NCBI RefSeq assembly: GCF_003867015.1
Contig: NZ_CP032548.1
Coordinates: 2,485,001-2,549,000 of the forward strand
Source: Tenacibaculum singaporense
GTDB lineage: Bacteria; Bacteroidota; Bacteroidia; Flavobacteriales; Flavobacteriaceae
Length of the DNA: 64,000 bases
Direction of reading: 5' to 3'
Shown here: positions 20,714 through 29,174 of the stretch, one piece after another
Layout: each line of letters begins with the position of its first letter
How positions within the stretch are numbered: position 1 is the first letter of the stretch
Notes under the pieces: generated by a model
Told to the model about the DNA's origin: nothing
The model's database searches: none
Seen by the model: only the letters and a program-made list of their open reading frames with translations
Program-made: the position numbers and the translations under genes

Positions 20714-22083
20714 TCGAAATACGTATTTGAGTTATCGGTTCCTAAAATTTTATGAATCTCTATTTTGATTTCTTGTTGGGTATCACTCAAGTTATCTGAT
20801 AATAGCTTTGATAGATTATATTGTATGTTCTCTAATCTTTCTAACTTATTTTCTTTAGTTTCTGGGAGTAAAATATAGTAGCTATTAAACTTTTCTGCAG
20901 ATAAGATGTCTGAAGCTTTTAAATACGATTGTATTATTGAACTTATTTCTTTGGTTAGGTTTAATTTTAAATCGGTGTTTAACAATTCTAACTGCTTATT
21001 TTCAAATGTTATTTTTGCCAAATAACTGTCTCCTTGTGTTACTTCTATTCTCTTTATTTCTTGGTTTACTATAATTTTAAAAAGACTCGTGTTCATACTA
21101 CCTACAGAAATAGTTTCCGACTGAGGTTGACTTGTACTTTCTTGATTAAATAATATTTGTTCTCCTATTTCGGTTATTTTATAACTTCCTATTGTTTTTT
21201 CTAAAAGCTCATCTAATTTGTTTTCTGTTTCACAATCTAAACACAAGGCTTTCATGTTGGCATTTTGAAATTCGTGATTACAAGTATTACACGAATAGAT
21301 TGATGAAGGTTTATCATAATCTATTCCGATATGTCTGAGATTTTTATCACATTTTGGGCACGCCAAACCATCGTCAACTTTAAAATCTTTTTCTGGTGCT
21401 ACATGAGCACAAACAAAATGGTGAACCATATCATTTGCTACTATATCAATAGAATCACATTTCGGACAGCATTCTCTAAAATTTAGATAATTACCAGAGC
21501 AACTTTTGCAAAGGTGTACATAGTCTTTTAAGCTTACAGATAAACTATTTTCTTTTACTGCTTTTTCTAAATTTCTTAATAATGATATTGCTTCATTTTT
21601 TTTGTAGAACAATGAGATAAATGGAAATTCATATCCTATATAACTTTCTCTAGTTGCAATTGGTGTTAAAACTTTATTTCTCGAATAAGAAAATGCCATT
21701 GTTTTTAACTGAATAAGCTTTTCATGAGAAATTACTTTAGGTACTGTTAGGTTCTTTATTCTCTTTTTTATAGTTATTACTCTTTGTATATAAGAAGAGA
21801 ATATGTTTAGCTCTACGTCACCATCGGTATGAATGGCTGCTTCTTTAGGTAATTTGTAAATGCTATTCACAAACAATGGCGACAAGCTAACTTGAATGTT
21901 TTTGTGTGTTCTTATACTATAAATAATGTCATTTGCATTAGTTACTGTATCAGTATCAATAATAAAACCATCTAAATATGCTAGCTCTTCGTTTTGTAAC
22001 TCGCTAGTATGTGAAACCAACAAGAACGAATAACTATCTTGTATGATTCTTCTCGAATTTGATTTCTTTAAAACATTTAGCAT
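20710..22083 (-). CDS. Zinc-ribbon TackOD1-like regulatory protein with degenerate GGDEF-like C-terminus
   Basis: 457 residues, soluble. Residues 1-110 look like a degenerate receiver (LDGFIIDTDT, then VSLSPLFV). Residues 120-290 carry at least five CxxC or similar knuckles (C192/C195, C206/C209, C225xH, C242/C245, C265/C268, C281/C284), matching what I recall of the TackOD1 metal-binding domain. Residues 333-450 resemble a GGDEF fold that lost its active site: SDILSAEKFNSYYILLPET sits where SDxxxRxGGDEFxxLLPxT is expected. It sits between the nucleotide-sugar dehydrogenase and GT2 genes and overlaps the latter by 4 bp. A role as a synthase-associated regulator, analogous to PilZ or GGDEF-like subunits elsewhere, is inference. 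Confidence 0.68.
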   Translation of the reverse strand: MLNVLKKSNSRRIIQDSYSFLLVSHTSELQNEELAYLDGFIIDTDTVTNANDIIYSIRTHKNIQVSLSPLFVNSIYKLPKEAAIHTDGDVELNIFSSYIQRVITIKKRIKNLTVPKVISHEKLIQLKTMAFSYSRNKVLTPIATRESYIGYEFPFISLFYKKNEAISLLRNLEKAVKENSLSVSLKDYVHLCKSCSGNYLNFRECCPKCDSIDIVANDMVHHFVCAHVAPEKDFKVDDGLACPKCDKNLRHIGIDYDKPSSIYSCNTCNHEFQNANMKALCLDCETENKLDELLEKTIGSYKITEIGEQILFNQESTSQPQSETISVGSMNTSLFKIIVNQEIKRIEVTQGDSYLAKITFENKQLELLNTDLKLNLTKEISSIIQSYLKASDILSAEKFNSYYILLPETKENKLERLENIQYNLSKLLSDNLSDTQQEIKIEIHKILGTDNSNTYFE

Positions 22084-22114
22084 GATTCCTACTTTTAATA
22101 GTTAATTTTATACT

Positions 22115-23479
22115 TTACAATGACATATATACTTCTGCTGGAAATTTGTCTTTTTTATCTCCTTTAACATCAAAAATTAATGTTTCTTTCGTTCCATTCT
22201 TTAAATAATCGTAGTATGCTAGATGCTTATAATCTTCATGATCCACAGCTAAAATGATTGCATCAAACGCTTCCGAGGTGGTGTTTTTAATGGTAAGTCC
22301 GTAACGTTTCTTTACTTCTTTTGGATCAACCATATAGTCTTGCACTACTACATTATATCCTCTTTTTTGAAGTTCTAAACACATTTCTGCTGTTTTAGAA
22401 TTTCTAATATCATTTACATTTTCTTTAAAAGCTACTCCTTTTACTAAAATTGAAATATTATTTTTTAAAAATCTTTTAGCATATAACTTTCTTTCTATTT
22501 GTAAAACAATGTGATTTATCATGCTTTCATTTACTTCTCTAACTTGCTCAAGTAGCTTTGGAGTATACCTCATTTCTTTTGCCTTGTGTATTAAATAATA
22601 CGGATCAACTCCTATACAGTGCCCTCCTACTAACCCTGGAAAATAATTATGAAAATTCCATTTAGTTCCTGCAGCTTGCAGTACATCTTTTGTGTTAATT
22701 TCTAGTGCGTTGAAAATTTGTGATAATTCATTCATTAAACCAATATTTACATCTCTTTGAATATTTTCTACCACTTTTGCAGCTTCAGCTACCTTAATTG
22801 CTGGTGCTCTGTGTACACCTGCCGTTACTACTTCTTCGTACACTTTTGCCACTGTTTCAAGAGATTCATCTGTACTTGCCGATACAATTTTTTTAATTTT
22901 TGTAAATGTGTGTTGTGTATCTCCTGGATTAATTCTTTCTGGTGAATATCCTACAGTAAAATCCTTATTTAGTTTTAATCTTGAAATTCTTTCTAAAATA
23001 GGCACACAAACTTCTTCGGTACACCCTGGAAATACTGTTGATTCAAAAACCACGCAATCTCCTTTTTTTAAGTATTTTGCTATCGTAGCTGTAGCTGATT
23101 TTAACGGTGTTAAATTTGGCTTTTTTAAATCATCTATAGGAGTTGGTACCGCTACGATGTAAAATTTAGCTTCTTTTAAAATTTCATCATTCGACGTAAA
23201 GCTTATATCCTTTCCTTTAAACTCTTCTGAAGGTAATTCTTTACATGGATCTTTATGTTGCATTAACTGTAGTACTTTGCCACCATTAACATCAAACCCA
23301 ATTACTTTAAATTTTGATGCCATATGTACAGCCAATGGAAGCCCCACATATCCTAAACCTACAACTGCCATGTTTTCTTTTTTCTCTAAAAGGTTAGTGA
23401 ATAATTGGTTTTTCTTGTAAGCTAATTTTGGAAATTGATTTTCAACCTGTAACCTGTTTGTTTTTAACGCTGTGCTCAT
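22115..23479 (-). CDS. Nucleotide sugar dehydrogenase (UDP-HexNAc/UDP-Glc 6-dehydrogenase family)
   Basis: 454 residues. After a 35-residue N-terminal extension comes the NAD-binding Rossmann motif AVVGLGYVGLP (38-48), then VPTPID (111-116), FESTVFPGCTEEV and GYSPERINPGD. The catalytic Cys is in GGHCIGVDPYYL (C288), and the C-terminal UDP-binding domain has GVAFKENVNDIRNSK. The enzyme oxidises the C6 hydroxyl of a nucleotide sugar to the uronic acid. The ERINPGD region resembles the WbpA/TviB branch that uses UDP-GlcNAc, but specificity cannot be fixed by eye. It heads the TackOD1-GT2 operon and has a repeat-rich upstream region (site B). Confidence 0.87.
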   Translation of the reverse strand: MSTALKTNRLQVENQFPKLAYKKNQLFTNLLEKKENMAVVGLGYVGLPLAVHMASKFKVIGFDVNGGKVLQLMQHKDPCKELPSEEFKGKDISFTSNDEILKEAKFYIVAVPTPIDDLKKPNLTPLKSATATIAKYLKKGDCVVFESTVFPGCTEEVCVPILERISRLKLNKDFTVGYSPERINPGDTQHTFTKIKKIVSASTDESLETVAKVYEEVVTAGVHRAPAIKVAEAAKVVENIQRDVNIGLMNELSQIFNALEINTKDVLQAAGTKWNFHNYFPGLVGGHCIGVDPYYLIHKAKEMRYTPKLLEQVREVNESMINHIVLQIERKLYAKRFLKNNISILVKGVAFKENVNDIRNSKTAEMCLELQKRGYNVVVQDYMVDPKEVKKRYGLTIKNTTSEAFDAIILAVDHEDYKHLAYYDYLKNGTKETLIFDVKGDKKDKFPAEVYMSL

Positions 23480-23570
23480 CTTGTTTGTTTTTTTGTTAAT
23501 TAATATACTGCTAAATTACACTGGCTTTTAAGCTATTTGAGTGGTTATTGGTTTACTAAAAACTTTCTGT

Positions 23571-23644
23571 AGATGAAAAAACAATAACTATAGATTAATG
23601 GTTTTAATCGTTTTTATGTGAGTAGAAATATTATCGATTAATGA
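23571..23644 (-). promoter_or_regulatory. LytTR-type repeats, site B (before the nucleotide-sugar dehydrogenase)
   Basis: Plus-strand half-sites are AGATGAAAAA (23571), AGATTAATGG (23592, 21 bp further) and CGATTAATGA (23635, a further 43 bp). On the minus strand the best copies read CCATTAATCTATAG and TCATTAATCGATAA. The first pair has the same 21-bp spacing as the other sites. The start codon is 92 bp from the proximal copy; a weak -7-like TAATTTAG lies at 23518-23511. Confidence 0.55.
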
Positions 23645-23714
23645 CAGCAAAAACAACACATTTTCTCTAGTAGCTGCTTGTGTATAGCTTTCACCCAAGT
23701 ATATCTACAACAAA

Positions 23715-23749
23715 AAACCTGTGAAGTAAACTTCACAGGTTCATTTTTT
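23715..23749 (-). terminator. Terminator after the HlyD-like gene
   Basis: AACCTGTGAAG (23715-23725) and CTTCACAGGTT (23730-23740) form an 11-bp stem with loop TAAA. On the minus strand the stem is followed by a T-run (TTTTTTG). It separates the TolC/HlyD operon from the nucleotide-sugar dehydrogenase operon. Confidence 0.8.
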
Positions 23750-23764
23750 TATTTTAAAGTCTTA

Positions 23765-24784
23765 TTAAAACTTTCCTACTTTAATTTTTAAGTTCAATTT
23801 ATAAAACTTAGCCCAATCAGAAATTTGTTCTTTATGTAAAGGTATAATCTCTGTTAAAATATTTCTTTCTGTTGGCTCATATTTCTTTTGAAATTCAGTT
23901 GGTGCTTTATAGGTTGCTATATAAAGTTTATTAATCACCCCTTTAGAAGTTGTTTTATCAGGAAACTCTACCTCTACAATAGCTCCTTTATTTATTTTAG
24001 ACAGATCTTTTAAGTTAAAATATGCTTTTATAAAAACTTTTTCTACATTATGTATTGTTAATACATTTTCTGTTTTGTAACAAGCTTCTTCGCTACTTTT
24101 TAAAATTTGCCCAACAACCCCTTTTATTGGTGATATATATGTATTTTGATAATCTTCATTACTTGTTGTTATTAATTGAGTATCTGGTTGAATTAACTTC
24201 TTTTCTGTTTGCAAAAAGTATAATTCGCTCTGTTCCATTTTTATTTGACTTTCAAGTAATATTTTTTGAGTCAGTAAATCATCTAACTTTGTTTTTGTAT
24301 ATACGTCTAGTAAAATAAGTTTTGTTATCTTTTTCTCTTGAATATTCAAAAACGAAAGCCTTTCTTTCAATCCTTTTAACCTTGCTTGCTTACTATTAAT
24401 TTGTCTTTCTATTTCTAATAGGCTGTTATTTTGTTTTTCTTTTCTATCAAAGTTTTTCAATACTATAGATGCGTCACTATCAAAATCATTTTGAAAGTAA
24501 TTAAACAACTTACTTCCTTTACTAACAGTATCTCCTTCATTAATATAAATTTCTTTGAGTCTTACATCGTTTGTAAAATTAACATCTACTTTTTCCATTA
24601 ACATCTGTCCATTACCTTCTAACCATAGGGTTTTATTATACACAAAACTTGTTAACCAAACAGCAAGCCCAAGAATAATTATAAAATACAAAGCCCTGTC
24701 AAAGCTTAGCTTTTTCTTTTTAATTACAGGTTCTTTTAGCGTTCTAATTACTGCCTTTCCTTTTTTATAATTAAATGCTTTCAT
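23765..24784 (-). CDS. HlyD-family membrane fusion (periplasmic adaptor) protein
   Basis: 339 residues. A short cytoplasmic Lys-rich N-terminus is followed by one membrane anchor (about 30-50, ALYFIIILGLAVWLTSFVY), then a split biotinyl-lipoyl domain (about 58-95: VRLKEIYINEGDTVSKGSKLF, resuming near 215 with SPIKGVVGQIL). Between the halves lies a long alpha-helical hairpin (about 105-200), and a beta-barrel domain closes the protein. Such proteins bridge an inner-membrane transporter or synthase to an outer-membrane channel. The start overlaps the TolC-like gene by 14 bp. No ABC or RND pump gene is adjacent, so the partner may be the GT2 synthase encoded nearby, as Alg44 works with Alg8; this is inference. 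Confidence 0.82.
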   Translation of the reverse strand: MKAFNYKKGKAVIRTLKEPVIKKKKLSFDRALYFIIILGLAVWLTSFVYNKTLWLEGNGQMLMEKVDVNFTNDVRLKEIYINEGDTVSKGSKLFNYFQNDFDSDASIVLKNFDRKEKQNNSLLEIERQINSKQARLKGLKERLSFLNIQEKKITKLILLDVYTKTKLDDLLTQKILLESQIKMEQSELYFLQTEKKLIQPDTQLITTSNEDYQNTYISPIKGVVGQILKSSEEACYKTENVLTIHNVEKVFIKAYFNLKDLSKINKGAIVEVEFPDKTTSKGVINKLYIATYKAPTEFQKKYEPTERNILTEIIPLHKEQISDWAKFYKLNLKIKVGKF

Positions 24785-26312
24785 CTGTTTTTCTTTTAAT
24801 TCTTTCTAATTCTTCTTTTATAAACTGCTCTACTGTTTTAGTACTCTTATTTACCAAAACATAACTAATTGATGCTTTTTTTAGTTTTTCTTGAATTACT
24901 AAATCATTTTCCAATACTGCTACGCTTAATTGTTTAGCCTTTAAAAAATTAAGTTGAAAACTTAGGCTGTATCTTTTACTATTTACAAGTACTAACTTTT
25001 CTAAATTTATTGTTTTTTTAAATGTATAAGGAACAAACAGAGCATCAATTTTACTAGTTTCATTTAGCTCAAAAAGTCTTGTTATTACTTTATATAACTG
25101 TCTTTTTAACTGTAAAACATTCTCTAATATTCTAAATTGTTCTTCTAAAAAATCTAACAATAAAGTCCCTGTATCTTGAGTTTTAAATTCTTCTTTTATT
25201 AATTTTAGTATTCTTATTCTTTCTTCTAAAATTTGCCAGTTTTTGTATTCATTTTGCAAGTCTTTTAGTTTTTCATTATACTCACTTATATAAGTGAGTG
25301 TGTTATTAAATTGACCTAATGATTTATCTGTTTCTTGTGCTTTTAAAATTTTTATTTTTGTTTCAATAATTTTCTTTCTGTTATTAAAACGTAATGGTGC
25401 CTTAAAACGAATACCTACGGAAGGAAAATACCGTTGCATTGCTTCTGAATAACGGTAGTTTTGATTTACATACAACGATAAGTTAATATCGTTTAATCGA
25501 TGCTGTTGTAAGTGAATATTCTCTTCTTTAACGTTTATTGGTGTAGGGTTTTCTTTAAGTGAAAAGCTGTCTAACCGTACTTTTAATAGTGGAAGTTTTT
25601 TTATTTTTAAATAAGCTGTAGAAACACTATCTCTTAGTAGAACGTTTTCTTTCTCTAACGTTTTTATTTGTTCCTCTAAAACATGTATTTGACTACTTAC
25701 TTGTATTAACTTTTCTCTCTTTATTAATTTTTGATAATACAATTTATTCAGTAAATCAAAGTAATCATTTTCAAATGATAGAAATGTTTTTTGTAAGCTA
25801 ATTACTTCATTGTTTAAAACATAGTTGTAATCTATTTTAAACTGTCTTCTCCATAACTCCTTTTGTACCTTATCACTTTCCTCTTTTAACACTACTATTT
25901 GATTTTCAACCCTTTTAGCCTTTGTTTGGTTTTCAAAGTATCCTGACTTTAATACATTCCATTCTACTTCTGCTTTTACACTAGTAATTATTGAAGTGTT
26001 TGTTTCTTCATCTAAAGCATCACTAAAATTATGATTTGCATTTGCTTTAAACACTAATCCTATATCGTTTTTATACTGATTAGATTCAAGTGTTTTTAAA
26101 TCTATCTCTAATAGATTTAAATTTTTATTTTTTTCTAATTTGAATTGTTGAAAAGGGAGAAATATCTTAGCTTCATTCTCTGGAAATTTTAACGTAACTT
26201 CTGCTTTTTTAACCAAGCTTTCTGCATCTTTAATTAAACCCTCTAGAGATTGTCCGAATAAAAAAAATGGTGTAAAAATTAATATAATGATATGTAAACT
26301 TCTCTTGTTCAT
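24771..26312 (-). CDS. TolC-like outer-membrane efflux/secretion channel
   Basis: 513 residues with a signal peptide (MNKRSLHIIILIFTPFFLFGQ). Two long helical regions (about residues 130-230 and 330-420) are rich in Leu/Lys/Glu heptads (VHVLEEQIKTLEKENVLL-like and LEERIRILKLIKEEF). They surround shorter strand segments, as expected for TolC-family trimers. Sequence similarity to named TolC proteins is weak, so the call rests on architecture and on the overlapping HlyD-like gene. The gene begins a two-gene operon with its own LytTR-type site and a -7 element that places the transcription start almost at the ATG. Confidence 0.7.
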   Translation of the reverse strand: MNKRSLHIIILIFTPFFLFGQSLEGLIKDAESLVKKAEVTLKFPENEAKIFLPFQQFKLEKNKNLNLLEIDLKTLESNQYKNDIGLVFKANANHNFSDALDEETNTSIITSVKAEVEWNVLKSGYFENQTKAKRVENQIVVLKEESDKVQKELWRRQFKIDYNYVLNNEVISLQKTFLSFENDYFDLLNKLYYQKLIKREKLIQVSSQIHVLEEQIKTLEKENVLLRDSVSTAYLKIKKLPLLKVRLDSFSLKENPTPINVKEENIHLQQHRLNDINLSLYVNQNYRYSEAMQRYFPSVGIRFKAPLRFNNRKKIIETKIKILKAQETDKSLGQFNNTLTYISEYNEKLKDLQNEYKNWQILEERIRILKLIKEEFKTQDTGTLLLDFLEEQFRILENVLQLKRQLYKVITRLFELNETSKIDALFVPYTFKKTINLEKLVLVNSKRYSLSFQLNFLKAKQLSVAVLENDLVIQEKLKKASISYVLVNKSTKTVEQFIKEELERIKRKTDESI

Positions 26313-26316
26313 TACT

Positions 26317-26324
26317 CAAAACTA
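26317..26324 (-). promoter_or_regulatory. -7 promoter element for the TolC/HlyD operon
   Basis: Minus-strand TAGTTTTG matches TAnnTTTG exactly. There is no TTG at the -33 position, which fits an activator-dependent promoter. The predicted start coincides with or is just before the ATG at 26312, implying a leaderless or nearly leaderless mRNA. Confidence 0.5.
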
Positions 26325-26354
26325 GCAATAACAAGGACGTTGGAGTATTATAAT

Positions 26355-26386
26355 CGATTAACTGACTATTTACTAAAGATTAATGG
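26355..26386 (-). promoter_or_regulatory. LytTR-type direct repeat, site C (before the TolC/HlyD operon)
   Basis: Plus-strand CGATTAACTG starts at 26355 and AGATTAATGG at 26377, 22 bp apart. On the minus strand the proximal copy reads TCAGTTAAT, matching all nine positions of the LytTR consensus [TA][AC][CA]GTTN[AG][TG]; the distal copy reads GCCATTAATCT. The proximal half-site is 31 nt upstream of the -7 element at 26324, the same offset as at site A. Confidence 0.68.
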
Positions 26387-26408
26387 CTTTTTTATACAGA
26401 TGAGACGA

Positions 26409-27119
26409 TTACAGCAAGTTTAATCTCCTTTTTAATTCATTTCTATTAGACCTACTCACAGGAACTATATCTTGATTTATAAGTACACTATTATCTTCTA
26501 TATCAATAATCTTATTAATATTAATTATATATGATCTGTGCACTTTTAAGAATGATGCTGTAGGCAACTTTTCTTCTATTTTTTTTAAAGGGCTATGAAC
26601 TATGTAATTTTTTTCTTCTGTTTTAACTTTTATATAATCCCCTTTAGCTTCCACTACATAAATACTTGGTATTTCTATCTTTACCAATCTTCTATCAATG
26701 TTTACATATAGTGTATCTGTATCAGTAGATTGAGTCTGGGCTACTGGTTTTACATTGTTTTCTTTTACTTTTGCCGCTATAATTTTTTCTACCGATTTTT
26801 TAAAACGACTTAATTCTATAGGTTTTACTATGTAATCTACAACAAAATCATATTCAAAAGCTTCCACAGCAAAATTTCTATCAGAGGTTGTAAGAACAAT
26901 CTTAGGTGGCTTTTTTAAAGTTTGAATCAGATCAAAACCAGTAAAATCAGGCATATGAATGTCTAAAAAAATAGCATCTACTTCATTACTATTTAAAAAC
27001 TTTATTGCTTGTATGGCATTAGAAAACTCACCAACAAGCTTTAACTCATTTACTTGTTCGCATACTTTTTTAAGAATCATTCTCGACATTAATTCGTCAT
27101 CTATAACAATGCAATTCAT
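26409..27119 (-). CDS. LytTR-family response regulator (output of the H-NOX relay)
   Basis: 236 residues. The receiver domain spans 1-120 with acidic pocket D7/D8, phospho-acceptor D53 (FLDIHMPD) and Lys in YIVKPIE. The LytTR DNA-binding domain spans about 135-236 (VEAKGDYIKV, FLKVHRSYIININKI, VPVSRSNRNELKRRL). LytTR proteins bind pairs of 9-bp repeats 12-13 bp apart. It is the last gene of the sensory operon, 10 bp after the HPt gene, and lies 96 bp before the TolC-like gene. Repeats of the expected type precede four transcription units in this block, including its own operon, so it is the obvious candidate to control them. Confidence 0.9.
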   Translation of the reverse strand: MNCIVIDDELMSRMILKKVCEQVNELKLVGEFSNAIQAIKFLNSNEVDAIFLDIHMPDFTGFDLIQTLKKPPKIVLTTSDRNFAVEAFEYDFVVDYIVKPIELSRFKKSVEKIIAAKVKENNVKPVAQTQSTDTDTLYVNIDRRLVKIEIPSIYVVEAKGDYIKVKTEEKNYIVHSPLKKIEEKLPTASFLKVHRSYIININKIIDIEDNSVLINQDIVPVSRSNRNELKRRLNLL

Positions 27120-27129
27120 AGGTAATCTT

Positions 27130-27447
27130 TTAAATTATCTTCAAAAAATCAAGCATTATAGGTAGTACATTTTCAAAATATTCTTTATTCTCTACACTAT
27201 TATCTGCAAGATTGTTTTCAAAGTCGTTGGTTATTTTATAGCTTTTTTCTAAGCCTAAAATACTCATTTTATGTTTAATTCTATGAACAACTTCTTTAGT
27301 TTTCTTTAAATCTTCATTTTTTATATGTAAAAAATAACATTCTATTTCTCCAGAAAGCTCTTCTTTTAAAACTTCAATAACTTGTTTTTTAAACTCTTCA
27401 TCTCCCTTAGAAAGTTCGTTTATATATAATAGATTTGGTTGTTCCAT
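27130..27447 (-). CDS. HPt histidine phosphotransfer protein
   Basis: 105 residues, all helical. The phospho-accepting histidine is H55 in VVHRIKHKMSILG, matching the HPt pattern HxLKG..xxxG with Gly replaced by H59. It lies between the kinase gene (2-bp gap) and the LytTR regulator. It is the natural intermediate in a phosphorelay linking the kinase, the lone receiver and the LytTR receiver. Short length and no other domains are typical of stand-alone HPt proteins. Confidence 0.8.
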   Translation of the reverse strand: MEQPNLLYINELSKGDEEFKKQVIEVLKEELSGEIECYFLHIKNEDLKKTKEVVHRIKHKMSILGLEKSYKITNDFENNLADNSVENKEYFENVLPIMLDFLKII

Positions 27448-27449
27448 AA

Positions 27450-29174
27450 TTACTTTTTTATTGTAAAAAAGAAAGTTGTTCCTTTATTTATTTCAGATTC
27501 TAACCATATTTCTCCTTTGTAAAAATTTACAATTTTTTTCACAATAGATAAACCAATACCTGAGGAGTCTTTCGACTTTTTTAAAGATTGAAAAATTTTG
27601 AAAATTTTATCAAAATGTTCCTTTTCAATACCAATTCCATTGTCTTTTATTGAAAACTTATAAAAAGAGTTTTGATCTTTTACATCTATTTCAATAATTC
27701 CTTTTTCTTTATCATTAAACTTAATTGCATTACTAATTAGATTTTGAAAAAGTTGTTGAAATTTTGTTTTGTCTCCTTTTATTATTGGTAATTCTTGTAA
27801 AACTTTTATTGAAACATTTTTAGGTATGTAAATTACTTTTTTAATTTCTTCTATTAACAAATTTAAATCAACATCATTATTTTCTTTAGCTCCATTAGTA
27901 ATGCTGGAATACTCTAATACATCAGTAATTAATTGTTCCATCTTTTCAAGAGTATTTTCAATAAGTTCAAAATTCTGAAGACTTGCTTCGTCAAAAACTC
28001 CTGCATTATCACTTTTAATCCAACTGGTTAATGCGTGAATACTTCTAATAGGTGATTTTAAATCGTGAGAAACTATATGTGCGTACTCCTCTAGTTCTTG
28101 ATTACTTTTTTCTACTTTTTTTAATAAATCAATATTTTTCTTTTCTACTTTTTTACGTTTTTTAATATTTAATGCACTTCTTAATTGAAGTGACACCAAA
28201 TCTGCAATACCTTCTATGGTTTTTAAATGTTCTTCTGTAAAGTAATTTTGTTCTTGATGTTCTATGTTTATAACCCCTATTACTTTATCCTCATTTTTTA
28301 TAGGTACAGTTAATTCTGATAGCTTTGGTGTGAGATAAACTACGTACCTATCATCTAAATTGGTATTATTTATTATTTCTGAAATACCTGAGTTTGCCAC
28401 ACTTCCTACCACCCCTTTTCCAAAAGGTAATCGCATTTTGTCATATATTTTTTTATTTTCTCTTTCTCTTTTATCAAAGGAAGCTATTAACTCTAATTGT
28501 TTTTTCTTCTCTTTTACTAAGTAAATAACGCAATCATCTGTATTTAAATAGTTTGCAATATTCTTTGAAATTTCCCAAGCTATTTCGTAAATATCTTCTT
28601 TTCCTAAAATAGATTTGGCTGTATTACTTATAACTTCAATTACTTGTCGTTCTTTTCTTTGGTTAGTAATATCTCTAATAATTCCTTGAGCGGCTATTGG
28701 ATTATTATTTTTATCAAAAACTACACTTGAATTTATATTTACCCATTTTATCTCGTTCGTTTTCGTAATAACCCTAGCTATGTAGTTTGTGAAGTACCCA
28801 TTTTTTAATAATTCTGCGTAAGAATTCATCGCATAATCATAATCTTCTTGTTCAGGATATATAAGGCTCACAACGTTTACTTCTTCTTCATTTACATCAA
28901 ACCCAAATAAATTTACAGCAACATCGTTCATTTTTAACACGTTGCCATGAATATCCATCACTAGATAAGCATCATTAATATTTTCAAAAATCCCTTTTAG
29001 CTGTGAATTTTTTTCATCTAAAAGATTTTCTAATTGCTCATTAACTATTTTTAGCTCTTGAGAAATATTAAATAGTTCTAATGATTTTTCTTCTAGTATT
29101 TTCTCTGCTTGTTTTCTAGCTTTTTTTTGTCTTTCTAGCGCTCTTTGTAGTATTTCTATTTCTTTTATACTCAC
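27450..29174 (-). CDS. Soluble PAS-GAF histidine kinase
   Basis: 574 residues with no membrane segment. Order: N-terminal coiled coil (1-60), PAS (about 60-175, ending GIIRDITNQRKERQ), GAF (about 180-335, GKGVVGSVANSG), second short coiled coil, HisKA with H370 in IVSHDLKSP, and HATPase with N-box QNLISNAIKFN (477-487), G1 DNGIGI (511-516) and G2 GIGLSI (539-544). It lacks a receiver, fitting the separate REC and HPt genes. The start is GTG at 29174; the preceding H-NOX stop is TAG, giving a TAGTG overlap. No nearby in-frame ATG exists. H-NOX proteins commonly regulate a co-encoded kinase, so this is the likely H-NOX partner. Confidence 0.88.
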   Translation of the reverse strand: MSIKEIEILQRALERQKKARKQAEKILEEKSLELFNISQELKIVNEQLENLLDEKNSQLKGIFENINDAYLVMDIHGNVLKMNDVAVNLFGFDVNEEEVNVVSLIYPEQEDYDYAMNSYAELLKNGYFTNYIARVITKTNEIKWVNINSSVVFDKNNNPIAAQGIIRDITNQRKERQVIEVISNTAKSILGKEDIYEIAWEISKNIANYLNTDDCVIYLVKEKKKQLELIASFDKRERENKKIYDKMRLPFGKGVVGSVANSGISEIINNTNLDDRYVVYLTPKLSELTVPIKNEDKVIGVINIEHQEQNYFTEEHLKTIEGIADLVSLQLRSALNIKKRKKVEKKNIDLLKKVEKSNQELEEYAHIVSHDLKSPIRSIHALTSWIKSDNAGVFDEASLQNFELIENTLEKMEQLITDVLEYSSITNGAKENNDVDLNLLIEEIKKVIYIPKNVSIKVLQELPIIKGDKTKFQQLFQNLISNAIKFNDKEKGIIEIDVKDQNSFYKFSIKDNGIGIEKEHFDKIFKIFQSLKKSKDSSGIGLSIVKKIVNFYKGEIWLESEINKGTTFFFTIKK

